Positions 56,118 through 64,000 of a stretch of DNA of 64,000 nt are shown here, piece after piece. The DNA is taken from contig NZ_LTAO01000001.1 of assembly GCF_001590785.1 (NCBI RefSeq), forward strand, positions 1 to 64,000, written 5' to 3'. Each line of letters starts with the position of its first letter. Position 1 is the stretch's first letter. This stretch comes from Alkalihalobacillus trypoxylicola. Lineage in GTDB: Bacteria > Bacillota > Bacilli > Bacillales > Bacillaceae_D. The notes below the pieces were generated by a model. The model made no database searches. It had not been told where the DNA came from and worked only from the letters and a program-made list of their open reading frames with translations. A program made the position numbers and the translations under genes.

Positions 56118-57471
56118 GACTATCCTCCTCTTCCTTTTTATCAGGAGAAGAAAGCCGTTCAAGAGTTTTTACTATTTTTCTTAATAATAAATTCATTTCA
56201 GAATAACTAATGATATAGGGAGGTGCTATTAAAAAGGCATCCCCCCTTACCCCATTTCCTGCTTGAGCTGGATATAATAGAAGTCCTTCCTCCTCAGCTA
56301 TCTGAAGCAATGTTTCAAGTACTTTATTTTGTCTCGGAAACATTTTTTTCGTCGAACGTTCTTCAACAAGCTCTACACCTATTAAAAGACCTTTTCCTCT
56401 AATATCACCAACGATATCGAATGGTTTTAAGAGCTTTGTTAGTTTTGTCATTAAATACTCGCCTTTTTTCTGCACTTGCTTTAGTAATTGTTCATTTTCA
56501 ATATATTCAAGAACTGCGAAAGCTGTAGCAGTTGATTGAGGATTGGCACTATACGTGTGTCCACTCATTATAAAACCAGAGTTTTTAGCAAGTGTTGAAT
56601 ATAAAGATTCACTTATACAGGCTGCAGCAATTGAAGTAAAACCAGCCCCTAACCCTTTACCAAGAATGATAATATCTGGTTTTACTTGCCAATGGTCAAT
56701 CGCTAAAAAATCGCCTGTTCTACCAATTCCAGTCATGACCTCATCGGCAATAAATAGTATTTGATGCTTTTCGCATATAGCTGAGATAATCGAGTAATAT
56801 TCCTTCGGAGGTGTTAAAGCAGCTCCAGCCGCTCCTACAATAGGCTCGGCAATAAAGGCAGCAATATGAGTAGAGCCCATTTTATGAATGACCGTATCTA
56901 GCTCATAAGCACACCGCACATTACATTTAGGGTAAGATAATTGAAAAGGGCATCGATAACAATAAGGAGCTTCTAATTGGGGTGACTTTTCAAGAGTTGC
57001 TTCAAATCTCTCTCTTCTTTTTCTGTAACCAGACAAGGATAGTGCCCCTCTCGTAATACCATGATAGCTAAACCACCTTGAGAGTATAAATTGTTTAGTT
57101 GGTTTGTTTCGGTCTTGCCAATACTGAATCGCCATTTTTATAGCGGTTTCTGTAGCTTCAGAACCACTGTTAACAAAAAATGAATAAAAATCTTCATCAA
57201 ATGAAAAGAGACCATTTATCTTGGAAGCTAATTGCTCTGATTCATTTGTAGTGAATTGGGAACGATAAACGAAGCTTACTTTATTTGCTTGAGCATTTAT
57301 CGCTTTTTTGATTTCATTTACATTATGTCCTAAATTTACCGTAATGGCGCCGGAAGAACCATCTAGATAAGCCTTGCCATTTTCATCAAATAAATAAACA
57401 CCACGACCATGAGTAATTTTTTTGTATCGTTTATTCATCTCTGGTTTGATCAAAAATGACTTTTGCTTCAT
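56107..57471 (-). CDS. Class III PLP aminotransferase (YodT-like)
   Basis: A 454-residue omega-type aminotransferase: GSSGAITVNLGHN, VNSGSEATETAIKMA, WFSYHGITRGALSLSG, the acidic DEVMTGIGRTG and catalytic Lys in ILGKGLGAGFTS. It should remove an amino group from a beta-lysine-derived compound using 2-oxoglutarate or pyruvate (pathway inference). A CxxC-rich patch (YCYRCPFQLSYPKCNVRC) is present at about residues 162-179. ATG 57471 follows AGAGGAGG. Confidence 0.88.
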   Translation of the reverse strand: MKQKSFLIKPEMNKRYKKITHGRGVYLFDENGKAYLDGSSGAITVNLGHNVNEIKKAINAQANKVSFVYRSQFTTNESEQLASKINGLFSFDEDFYSFFVNSGSEATETAIKMAIQYWQDRNKPTKQFILSRWFSYHGITRGALSLSGYRKRRERFEATLEKSPQLEAPYCYRCPFQLSYPKCNVRCAYELDTVIHKMGSTHIAAFIAEPIVGAAGAALTPPKEYYSIISAICEKHQILFIADEVMTGIGRTGDFLAIDHWQVKPDIIILGKGLGAGFTSIAAACISESLYSTLAKNSGFIMSGHTYSANPQSTATAFAVLEYIENEQLLKQVQKKGEYLMTKLTKLLKPFDIVGDIRGKGLLIGVELVEERSTKKMFPRQNKVLETLLQIAEEEGLLLYPAQAGNGVRGDAFLIAPPYIISYSEMNLLLRKIVKTLERLSSPDKKEEEDSHDQ

Positions 57472-57512
57472 CACTGTGTGCCTCCTCTGAGGTTATTAAA
57501 ATGACCTTACCT

Positions 57513-57785
57513 CTACCGAAAATAATTTCGTTTTAACCACCTAGGACGGCTCATTAACTCCTGATAGGAAATTTGTGAAGGCAATTTTGAAGTATCAATT
57601 AACATCAGCTGGTCTTCAATCCCCTCTACAAACTGATCATCCTGGTAGACCATCTGGCAATTCTCACAATGAAGACTGGGTGTTTCCAAAATGATAATAG
57701 CTCGATCTCCTGCCGGTAATTCCCAATAAACCGTATGTTTCATTTCTTTGACATTTTGTTCATTACACCATAAACATGTCATCAT
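57513..57785 (-). CDS. YokU-family zinc-ribbon protein
   Basis: A 90-residue protein with two CxxC pairs (C4-C7 and CENC near residues 40-43), suggesting a bound zinc. Matches the YokU family, small proteins found beside kamA in Bacillus. Its ATG overlaps the kamA stop by 4 bases, implying translational coupling. Function unknown. Confidence 0.8.
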   Translation of the reverse strand: MMTCLWCNEQNVKEMKHTVYWELPAGDRAIIILETPSLHCENCQMVYQDDQFVEGIEDQLMLIDTSKLPSQISYQELMSRPRWLKRNYFR

Positions 57786-59191
57786 GACTGACTATCTCCT
57801 TCCTCCTTTGCCTTTTTTAACTCTGCTTGGTACTTCTTTTCTTTCAGCTTTTCTCGTATTTCTCTTTTATCCTTAAGAGTGCTACGCTCTGGATTTTTCT
57901 CAAATAAATCTCGGCGCTCCAATCGTTCTAATCCTTTTGGTAAAATCGTCGTTTTTCCCCCGGTTAAAAGCGCTGCGATCCCTTCCTGTGCTTTTTCATT
58001 CTTTGAGACTGGATAGACCGTTTCAAAATAAGGATCTGCAGCATTAGCATTATAGTCCTTTGGCTCTGGATATGCCGAAATAACTCCTTCATAATTTCTG
58101 ATTACGACCATATCCGCACTTTGAGATAAAATGTAATTTGGTTGTAAAGTAATTTTTCCACCACCACCAGGAGCATCAACTACAAATTGTGGATTCGCAT
58201 AACCTGATGTATGACCTCTTAATCCTTCAATAATTTCTAGCCCTTTTGAAATCGGTGCACGAAAATGACTAATTCCCTCTGATAAATCACATTGATAAAT
58301 GTAATAAGGTCTGACCCTCATCTTTACTAAATCATGCATTAACTTTTTCATAATCCGAACACTATCATTAATTCCAGCTAAAATGACGGCTTGGTTTCCA
58401 ACAGGTACACCAGCATTTATTAATTTTTCACAAGCAGCCTTCGCTTCCTCCGTAATTTCAATCGAGGTATTAAAATGAGTATTTAGCCAAACAGGATGAT
58501 ATTTCTTTAAAATATCGCATAGTTGATCGGTAATACGTTGAGGAAAGACTACAGGAGCCCTTGTTCCAATTCGTATAATTTCTACATGGTCAATAGCTCT
58601 TAAGTTCTTTAATATATATTCAAGGATATGGTCATTAATTAACAGACCATCTCCTCCCGAAATTAACACATCTCTTACTTGTGGAGTGTTTTGAATATAT
58701 TCAATGGCAGAATCTAACTGTTTTTTTGGAACACCCATTCCTATTTGACCGGAAAATCTCCTTCTCGTACAATACCGACAATACATGGAGCATTGATTGG
58801 TCACTAGAAATAAAACGCGGTCAGGGTAACGGTGTGTCAATCCTAATACGGGTGAATCTTCATCTTCTTCTAAAGGATCCTCTAAATCATATTTTGATTT
58901 GTTTAGCTCGGAGTCAATGGGAACGGATTGTTTTCTGATTGGACAATCTGGGTTATCTGGATTCATCAAGGATGCATAATAGGGGGTAATATTTAGTGGG
59001 ATGGTTTTGGTGGCGATTTGTACACCTCTTTCTTCTTCAGGAGTTAAATTAATCACCTTCTTTAAATCCTTTAACGTTCTAATCGTGTGTGTAAGCTGCC
59101 AAAGCCAGTCATCCCACTGCTCTTGACTTACGTCTTTCCATAATTCAACCTCCTGCCAATGTCTATTGGGTTTGTAAACGAAATTTTTCAT
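57782..59191 (-). CDS. kamA: L-lysine 2,3-aminomutase KamA
   Basis: A 469-residue radical-SAM, PLP-dependent enzyme converting L-lysine to beta-lysine. The [4Fe-4S] cysteines are C134, C138 and C141 (CSMYCRYC). The N-terminal VELWKDVSQEQWDDWLWQ and PLP-Lys region DAPGGGGKITLQPNY are diagnostic. The C-terminal 50 residues are a charged helix (KKAKEEGDSQS). Second gene of the operon after ablB. Confidence 0.96.
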   Translation of the reverse strand: MKNFVYKPNRHWQEVELWKDVSQEQWDDWLWQLTHTIRTLKDLKKVINLTPEEERGVQIATKTIPLNITPYYASLMNPDNPDCPIRKQSVPIDSELNKSKYDLEDPLEEDEDSPVLGLTHRYPDRVLFLVTNQCSMYCRYCTRRRFSGQIGMGVPKKQLDSAIEYIQNTPQVRDVLISGGDGLLINDHILEYILKNLRAIDHVEIIRIGTRAPVVFPQRITDQLCDILKKYHPVWLNTHFNTSIEITEEAKAACEKLINAGVPVGNQAVILAGINDSVRIMKKLMHDLVKMRVRPYYIYQCDLSEGISHFRAPISKGLEIIEGLRGHTSGYANPQFVVDAPGGGGKITLQPNYILSQSADMVVIRNYEGVISAYPEPKDYNANAADPYFETVYPVSKNEKAQEGIAALLTGGKTTILPKGLERLERRDLFEKNPERSTLKDKREIREKLKEKKYQAELKKAKEEGDSQS

Positions 59192-59265
59192 GATATTCGC
59201 CTCCTCTTCCTTTCAATATTTATATGCAATAAACTTGGCTAAGGAAAAAAGAAGCGAATGAATAC

Positions 59266-60117
59266 TTAATTATTTTTTTGGTTTTTTACCCATACATTTA
59301 AATTTTCATAATCACCAAACATGATACAATTAGCACCCATTCTTCCCTTGTAATCATAGTGTAATTGATAAAATGCTTGATTCATCCCAAAGGAACCTGC
59401 TCTTGCAAGAGAGTATAAATAGTAGATGTTTCGTTTTTTTAAATCGTTCTCAATATACGGAATCAATTGCTTCATTAGTCCGTGATTACGAAAATGAACG
59501 GAGGTTGCACAATCTGTAATTTCAGCATGATGATAGGTTTGGTTAATATCAGCTGAAGCTGCACAAAGAATTGCATCATTTTTTTTGATCACATAAAAGG
59601 AATTGCCTGATTTTAAGGATTTTAATATATAGTCTGGATCGTGAATAGGAACAGGGTAGCTTTCAAAAATACCTTGATAAAAGCTTGCTAATTGATCAGC
59701 CTCTTTATCTGACACTACTTTTATCTGATGAACCTCTTTTTTTTCTGCAAGAGATTTTATAGGCTTACTTCTAACTTTTTCTAGTAAATCGTCTTCTGAT
59801 ACCCAATTTCCCTTATTCTTTCTTTCGTTTAGAACATATTTACACATTGCGAAATTATCAATGCCATTAAAAAAACCACTAAATATAGCCTCTAATTGAA
59901 ACCCAGCTTCTACTAGTTCCTCCCATTGATTTGGCCTGCTATAAATAATCAGCTTTTCATATTGAAATGCTGATAACTCAGAACGTAACGCATCGAATAA
60001 ATCGTTTACAGAACCTGAAAATTCATCGACACGAATTCTTTTGTTAAAACAATCTAAATAAAGTTGTGCCTGTAACGTTTCTGTCTGTATCATTTTGTTC
60101 TTATAAGTATCTGGCAT
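59266..60117 (-). CDS. ablB: Putative beta-lysine N-acetyltransferase AblB (YodP)
   Basis: A 283-residue GNAT protein of the AblB family: a long N-terminal half (FEAIFSGFFNG-like stretch LEAIFSGFFNGIDNFAMCKYV) and a C-terminal GNAT core (ADINQTYHHAEITDCATSVHFRNHGLMKQLI, YSLARAGSFGMNQAFYQLHYDYKGRM). Acetylates beta-lysine to N-epsilon-acetyl-beta-lysine, a compatible solute in archaea; in Bacillus the pathway is linked to spore-phase lysine breakdown. First gene of the operon, ATG after AGGAGG. Confidence 0.92.
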   Translation of the reverse strand: MPDTYKNKMIQTETLQAQLYLDCFNKRIRVDEFSGSVNDLFDALRSELSAFQYEKLIIYSRPNQWEELVEAGFQLEAIFSGFFNGIDNFAMCKYVLNERKNKGNWVSEDDLLEKVRSKPIKSLAEKKEVHQIKVVSDKEADQLASFYQGIFESYPVPIHDPDYILKSLKSGNSFYVIKKNDAILCAASADINQTYHHAEITDCATSVHFRNHGLMKQLIPYIENDLKKRNIYYLYSLARAGSFGMNQAFYQLHYDYKGRMGANCIMFGDYENLNVWVKNQKNN

Positions 60118-60156
60118 AATTTCCTCCTAAAAATCAATCAAAAGAATGTTATTCTA

Positions 60157-60190
60157 TTATATGGTTGATGAGCTTTTCCTTATGTTGAAA
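60157..60190 (-). promoter_or_regulatory. Candidate SigE-type promoter of the ablB-kamA operon
   Basis: Minus strand CATATAAT (60157-60164) resembles the SigE -10 CATACAAT; ACATAAGG 14 bases upstream is a poor match to the SigE -35. The kamA operon of B. subtilis is mother-cell expressed, which makes SigE plausible, but the -35 is weak. Confidence 0.35.
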
Positions 60191-60211
60191 GTTTCGTTTA
60201 CATGAAAGAAA

Positions 60212-60537
60212 AAAGTGAGGGACATTACTCATGAATGAAGTACACCACACATGGTAAATACTCCATTATTCTTACCAAAAGCCACAGAAGTCTGGTCGGG
60301 TTTCAGCGAACGAACTTTTTTAAAAGGTGAATTTCAGTATAGGAGCTTCATCCATCTGGAGTCTGCGTGCCTTGTGTCCGCTAGATTTCACCTTTCATAA
60401 AGGAACAAATCCAAAAGGACCCACCTTCTTTTGGTAAGAAGGAAGGTCCTTTCGTCATTTGTGAATGCATCCACTACACATCATTTCATGTTTCGCTACA
60501 TGAGCTATTTAAAACAGCTTTTATCCAAGCCTCTTTT
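60212..60537 (+). repeat. Family B repeat, copy B4
   Basis: Longest copy: GTGAGGGACATTACTCATGAATGAAG, CACCACACATGGTAA, CATCTGGAGTCTGCGTGCCTTG, CCGCTAGATTTCACCTTTCATAAAGGA, hairpin AGGACCCACCTTC…GAAGGAAGGTCCT (60415-60450), GTTTCGCTACATGAGCTATTTAAAACAGC and CCAAGCCTCTTTT. About 75 extra bases (60260-60335) are absent from B2. Confidence 0.72.
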
Positions 60538-60546
60538 GTTTCGTTA

Positions 60547-61119
60547 TTAGTCTAAAACTGGCTTAGCATAGATGATATATCGGTCTGGTGCTGGTCCGAT
60601 AAAGTTAAACGGATAACAGGTAGATAATGTTAGAATTTCGTCAGGTGCTGTTGAGCGGATAACCGTTGTATCATCCTCAGGAACAATTTCAGAATCATAC
60701 ATTTCATATGTAAAAGTTCCATAAGGCATTTCAACAATAAATTGATCACCATTTTCAAGCTCTCCAAAACCTCTAAAAACAGAGTCTCGATGACCAGATA
60801 ATAAAACTTGGTCACCTTGTCCTGGAAGTACGGTTGTTTTGTAATGACCGACTCCACGATCCAGCTCCTCTTCTTCTGTTCCTGAAATAATCGGCAGATC
60901 TTTTTCTAACTTAGGAATCTTCAATAAGCCGATGACATCACCATCTGATATATCCATGGAATCAGGTCCTTCAACCGTGTGGTCCCCATCCATAGCTAAT
61001 ACTTGATTAGCTTCTGCTAATGATTGTTTTTGCTTCTGGCTAGATTGAAAAATTTCATAACCTCCATAGGCTAGAAAAACGAGACCAACAATCATTATAA
61101 GGTAAGCAACATATTTCAT
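60547..61119 (-). CDS. Class D sortase
   Basis: A 190-residue cysteine transpeptidase anchored by an N-terminal hydrophobic helix (about 4-22). The catalytic triad is H110 (SGHRDS), C168 (STCYPF) and R180 (DRYIIYA). Layout and the TLSTCYPF motif fit class D sortases of Bacillus, which attach LPxTA-type proteins to the cell wall. No sorting-signal substrate is encoded in this window. It lies 12 bases after an ABC exporter gene, probably one transcript. Confidence 0.92.
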   Translation of the reverse strand: MKYVAYLIMIVGLVFLAYGGYEIFQSSQKQKQSLAEANQVLAMDGDHTVEGPDSMDISDGDVIGLLKIPKLEKDLPIISGTEEEELDRGVGHYKTTVLPGQGDQVLLSGHRDSVFRGFGELENGDQFIVEMPYGTFTYEMYDSEIVPEDDTTVIRSTAPDEILTLSTCYPFNFIGPAPDRYIIYAKPVLD

Positions 61120-61131
61120 AATGGACCCTCC

Positions 61132-62973
61132 TTAACTTGCTGAATGCTCATCAAATTGACTTTGATAAAGCTCTGCATAAAAACCTTCTTTGTCTAACAA
61201 TTGCTGATGAGAACCTTTTTCTACAATATCTCCCTTATTTAAAACTAAAATTAAATCTGCGTCTTTTATTGTTGAAAGTCTATGTGCAATTACAAAGCTA
61301 GTTCGACCGATCATCATATCCTTCATCGCGTGTTGTATGTTCATTTCTGTCCTTGTATCCACACTACTTGTCGCTTCATCTAAGATTAGTATTTTCGGTT
61401 CTGATAAAATAGCTCTTGCTATTGTTAATAACTGCCTCTGACCTTGTGAAATATTGGAAGCATCTTCAGATAAAATTGTATCATACCCATCAGGTAATGT
61501 CCTTATAAAATCATCCGCAAATGCTTTTTTTGCCGCTGCCACTACTTCTTCTTTAGTAGCGCCCTCTTTTCCGTAGGCAATATTATCATAAATTGTCCCT
61601 TTAAATAACCATGTATCCTGAAGAACCATTGCAAATAATGAACGCGCCTGCTTACGACTAAGCTCCTGTAACGAGACTCCATCTACTTTTATACTTCCTT
61701 CATTCACTTCATAAAAACGCAATAATAAATTAATTAATGTTGTTTTTCCGGCACCAGTCGGTCCAACTATCGCAATCGTTTGTCCAGAACTTACATCTAG
61801 TGAAAAAGGATTAATGACCGGTTTGTCAGGTTCATAACCAAAAGTAATCCTATGAAATTCTACAGAGGATGCTAAGTGACTTAACTCAACATTAGCTTCA
61901 TCTTCTTGAATTTCCTCCTCTTCATCTAGTAATTCAAAGATTCGTTCTGCTGAAGCTAATGCAGTTTGAATTAAATTGGCCACACTAGCCACTTGAGTCA
62001 TCGGTTGAGAGATTTGTTGAGTATATTGAATAAACGCTTGTACATCACCAATTCTAATTGAATTGTTAATAACAAGTAACCCTCCAACTATACTAACTAG
62101 AATATATCCTATATTAGATACAAACATCATAAGTGGCATCATGAGACCTGATATAAACTGAGATCGCCAACCTGTTTGATAAAGTTTTTCATTAATAACA
62201 TTAAAATCTTCAATCGCCTTTTCTTCTTGACCATAAGCTTTTACAACTTGATGTCCACTAAATATCTCCTCAACATGGCCATTAATGGCACCTAACTCTT
62301 TTTGTTGTTGCACGAAATACTTTTGTGACATTTTAGCTATTAGCCGGATGACAAGTAAGCTTAAAGGAATGGTCACTAAAATAACCAAAGATAAAAGTGG
62401 ACTAATGATAAGCATCATCAAAATAATTCCAATAATCGTTATGACAGATGTAATAATTTGCGTTAATGCTTGCTGAAGAGAGTTGTTTATATTATCAATA
62501 TCATTAACCGCTCTTGATAATAAATCCCCTGTTGAATGCTTATCAAAATAAGATAATGGCAAGCGAGTAAATTTTTCTTTTACTTCCTTACGTATACCTG
62601 CTACTATTCTTTGCGATATTCCTGCCATGATAAATTGTTGTATAAAGCTAAAAAAGCTTGCTAGCACGTATAAGCCCATTAGGAAAATTAAAAGCTTAGC
62701 TAAAAAAGTAAAATCAACCGGTAGTCCAGAAGTAAAACTATCAAATATAGAAGAGGTAGCATCCCCTAATATTTTTGGACTGACAACATTAAATAAAGTA
62801 GCAAAAACAGAGGCTAAAATCACCAATAAAATCGCCCATTTTTGCGGTTTTAAATAAGAAAATAACCTTCTGAAGGTTTTCTTGAAATCTTTTGGCTTTT
62901 CCGCCATCATCATCGGTCCATGATGAGAAGGACCTGGTCTGTGCTTACTATTCGTAGTAGATTCTTTACTCAT
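61132..62973 (-). CDS. ABC exporter half-transporter, canonical ATPase subunit
   Basis: A 613-residue fused permease-ATPase (six helices, residues 40-330, then the nucleotide-binding domain). Walker A GPTGAGKTT, variant signature ISQGQRQ, Walker B ILILDEATSSVD with the catalytic Glu, and the switch His in VIAHRLST. The N-terminus is His/Met/Pro rich (HRPGPSHHGPMMM). Partner of the gene immediately upstream, whose stop overlaps this ATG (TAATG). Such pairs export drugs or lipids; cargo unknown. Confidence 0.9.
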   Translation of the reverse strand: MSKESTTNSKHRPGPSHHGPMMMAEKPKDFKKTFRRLFSYLKPQKWAILLVILASVFATLFNVVSPKILGDATSSIFDSFTSGLPVDFTFLAKLLIFLMGLYVLASFFSFIQQFIMAGISQRIVAGIRKEVKEKFTRLPLSYFDKHSTGDLLSRAVNDIDNINNSLQQALTQIITSVITIIGIILMMLIISPLLSLVILVTIPLSLLVIRLIAKMSQKYFVQQQKELGAINGHVEEIFSGHQVVKAYGQEEKAIEDFNVINEKLYQTGWRSQFISGLMMPLMMFVSNIGYILVSIVGGLLVINNSIRIGDVQAFIQYTQQISQPMTQVASVANLIQTALASAERIFELLDEEEEIQEDEANVELSHLASSVEFHRITFGYEPDKPVINPFSLDVSSGQTIAIVGPTGAGKTTLINLLLRFYEVNEGSIKVDGVSLQELSRKQARSLFAMVLQDTWLFKGTIYDNIAYGKEGATKEEVVAAAKKAFADDFIRTLPDGYDTILSEDASNISQGQRQLLTIARAILSEPKILILDEATSSVDTRTEMNIQHAMKDMMIGRTSFVIAHRLSTIKDADLILVLNKGDIVEKGSHQQLLDKEGFYAELYQSQFDEHSAS

Positions 62974-64000
62974 TACGCACTCTCCTCCTCTGATGATTGA
63001 GAGCGAACAATTTCTTGATAAATTATATTATCTACTAGCAGCTCTTCGTGAGTACCTTTCCCAACCATTTTTCCTTCATTTATCACGATGATTTGATCAG
63101 CATCTTTTATACTGCTTACTCGCTGAGCAACGACAATAAAAGTAGAATTTTTTAAATGAGTTTTTAATTCTTTTCTTAATCTCGCATCCGTTTTATAGTC
63201 TAGTGCAGAAAAGCTATCATCGAATAAATAAATACTTGCTTTTCTTAGTATCGCTCTAGCAATTGAAAGCCTTTGTTTTTGACCACCTGATAAATTAGCA
63301 CCTGATTTATCAATGACACTATTCAATCCATCTTCTTTCTCCATGACAAAATCATATGCTTGGGCTATTTTTAAGGCCTCTTTAATTTCTTCGTCTGTTG
63401 CGTCTTTTTTACCCACTCTCATATTTTCGGCAACGGTACCCGTAAATAAGGTAGCTTTTTGAGGAACAAAGCCAATTTGCTTTCTTAGGGCTTCTTGTTT
63501 AATGGAACGAACATCGACTCCATCTATTGAAACACTTCCAGCTTCAACATCAAAAAAACGAGGGATTAGATGTAATAATGTCGATTTTCCGGATCCGGTA
63601 CTTCCAATTATAGCGGTCATCTTTCCTGGCTTCGCCTCAAAGTCAATCTGTTCGAGTACTAACTTTTCGGCATTTTCAAAGCGAAAGTTGACAGAGTCAA
63701 AGGTAACGACACCTGAAGAAGAAAATGTTTTCTTCGTAGAGTTCGAGTCTTGGTCTACAATAGAAGGCTTCATATTTAATACTTCGTTAATTCTTTTAGC
63801 TGAGGCCTGCGCTCTCGGAATCATGATAAAACCAAATGAAAGCATAATTAGTGACATTAAAATCATCATCGCATATTGTATAAAGGCGATTAAGTTACCA
63901 ACCTCCATCAGCCCTTGCTCAATTCTAATGGCACCAAACCAAACAATTGCTACATTTGTAAAGTTCATAATGAGCATCATTAATGGAAAAAGAAATGACA
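62973..64000 (-). CDS. ABC exporter half-transporter, degenerate ATPase subunit (partial, runs off the window)
   Basis: The 3' part of a fused permease-ATPase. The frame stays open through 64000, so the N-terminus and the first helices lie outside. Visible are the last two helices, Walker A GSTGSGKST, signature LSGGQKQR and Walker B YLFDDSFSALD. The residue after Walker B Asp is Asp instead of Glu, the mark of the non-hydrolysing site in heterodimeric exporters such as BmrC/D. Forms a heterodimer with the downstream gene product. Confidence 0.9.
   Translation of the reverse strand, partial: SFLFPLMMLIMNFTNVAIVWFGAIRIEQGLMEVGNLIAFIQYAMMILMSLIMLSFGFIMIPRAQASAKRINEVLNMKPSIVDQDSNSTKKTFSSSGVVTFDSVNFRFENAEKLVLEQIDFEAKPGKMTAIIGSTGSGKSTLLHLIPRFFDVEAGSVSIDGVDVRSIKQEALRKQIGFVPQKATLFTGTVAENMRVGKKDATDEEIKEALKIAQAYDFVMEKEDGLNSVIDKSGANLSGGQKQRLSIARAILRKASIYLFDDSFSALDYKTDARLRKELKTHLKNSTFIVVAQRVSSIKDADQIIVINEGKMVGKGTHEELLVDNIIYQEIVRSQSSEEESA

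Overview
The window is about 64 kb of low-GC, densely packed bacterial chromosome. The gene set points to an endospore-forming member of the Bacillaceae (Bacillus-like Firmicutes). Evidence includes a decayed GerAB germination permease, the DesK/DesR/Des cold-membrane system, the kamA lysine-catabolism operon, a GltC-type regulator, B. subtilis-like CysJ/CysI and Shine-Dalgarno sites of the GGAGG type. A BCCT osmolyte transporter suggests salt exposure, and several glycoside hydrolases suggest life on plant material. Species cannot be fixed from the sequence alone. I saw no rRNA, tRNA, CRISPR array, prophage or complete IS element.

Layout: 1-5.0 kb holds a GerAB remnant, a HAD phosphatase, a BCCT transporter carrying a C-terminal RCK_C (TrkA-C) domain, an aldo/keto reductase and a flavin reductase. 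5.1-14.6 kb is a sulfur island: ssuADCB (sulfonate uptake and FMNH2-dependent desulfonation), a UbiD-family decarboxylase and cysJ-cysI (sulfite reductase). 14.8-17.5 kb is des-desK-desR. 17.7-21.7 kb holds an AbrB-type membrane protein and a divergent GltC-like regulator/NADP-glutamate dehydrogenase pair. 21.8-36.7 kb is a beta-mannan utilisation locus: sugar ABC transporter, GH2 beta-mannosidase, CE7 esterase, DUF624 protein, family-5 binding protein, GH113 mannanase, AGE-family 2-epimerase, LacI-type regulator and GH130 phosphorylase. 37-44.8 kb holds VanW, SE1832-family, luciferase-like monooxygenase, a MurE paralogue, HflX, HAD and small genes. 45.3-51.5 kb is a second glycan cluster (GH127, AraC, SDR, GH35). 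51.9-53.5 kb holds YdbC-like, PAP2 and a small membrane protein. 53.5-60.1 kb is the ablB-kamA-yokU-yodT-yodS-yodR-yodQ lysine/beta-lysine operon. 60.5-64 kb holds a class D sortase and a heterodimeric ABC exporter that runs off the window.

How it works together: in the mannan locus, mannanase releases manno-oligosaccharides. Mannobiose can then be hydrolysed (GH2), or epimerised to mannosyl-glucose and phosphorolysed (GH130). Four promoters in this locus share one architecture, with a 16-bp LacI-type operator just after the -10. Two of the four also have a CcpA (CRE)-like site exactly filling the -35/-10 spacer. This reads as one repressor plus catabolite control over the whole locus.

The least explained structure is repetitive. 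Seven intergenic copies (two tandem pairs) of a roughly 220-270 bp fold-back element (family A) and four copies of a different 175-325 bp element with a conserved hairpin (family B) sit between genes. Several short ORFs that appear in these repeats are not believed to be genes.
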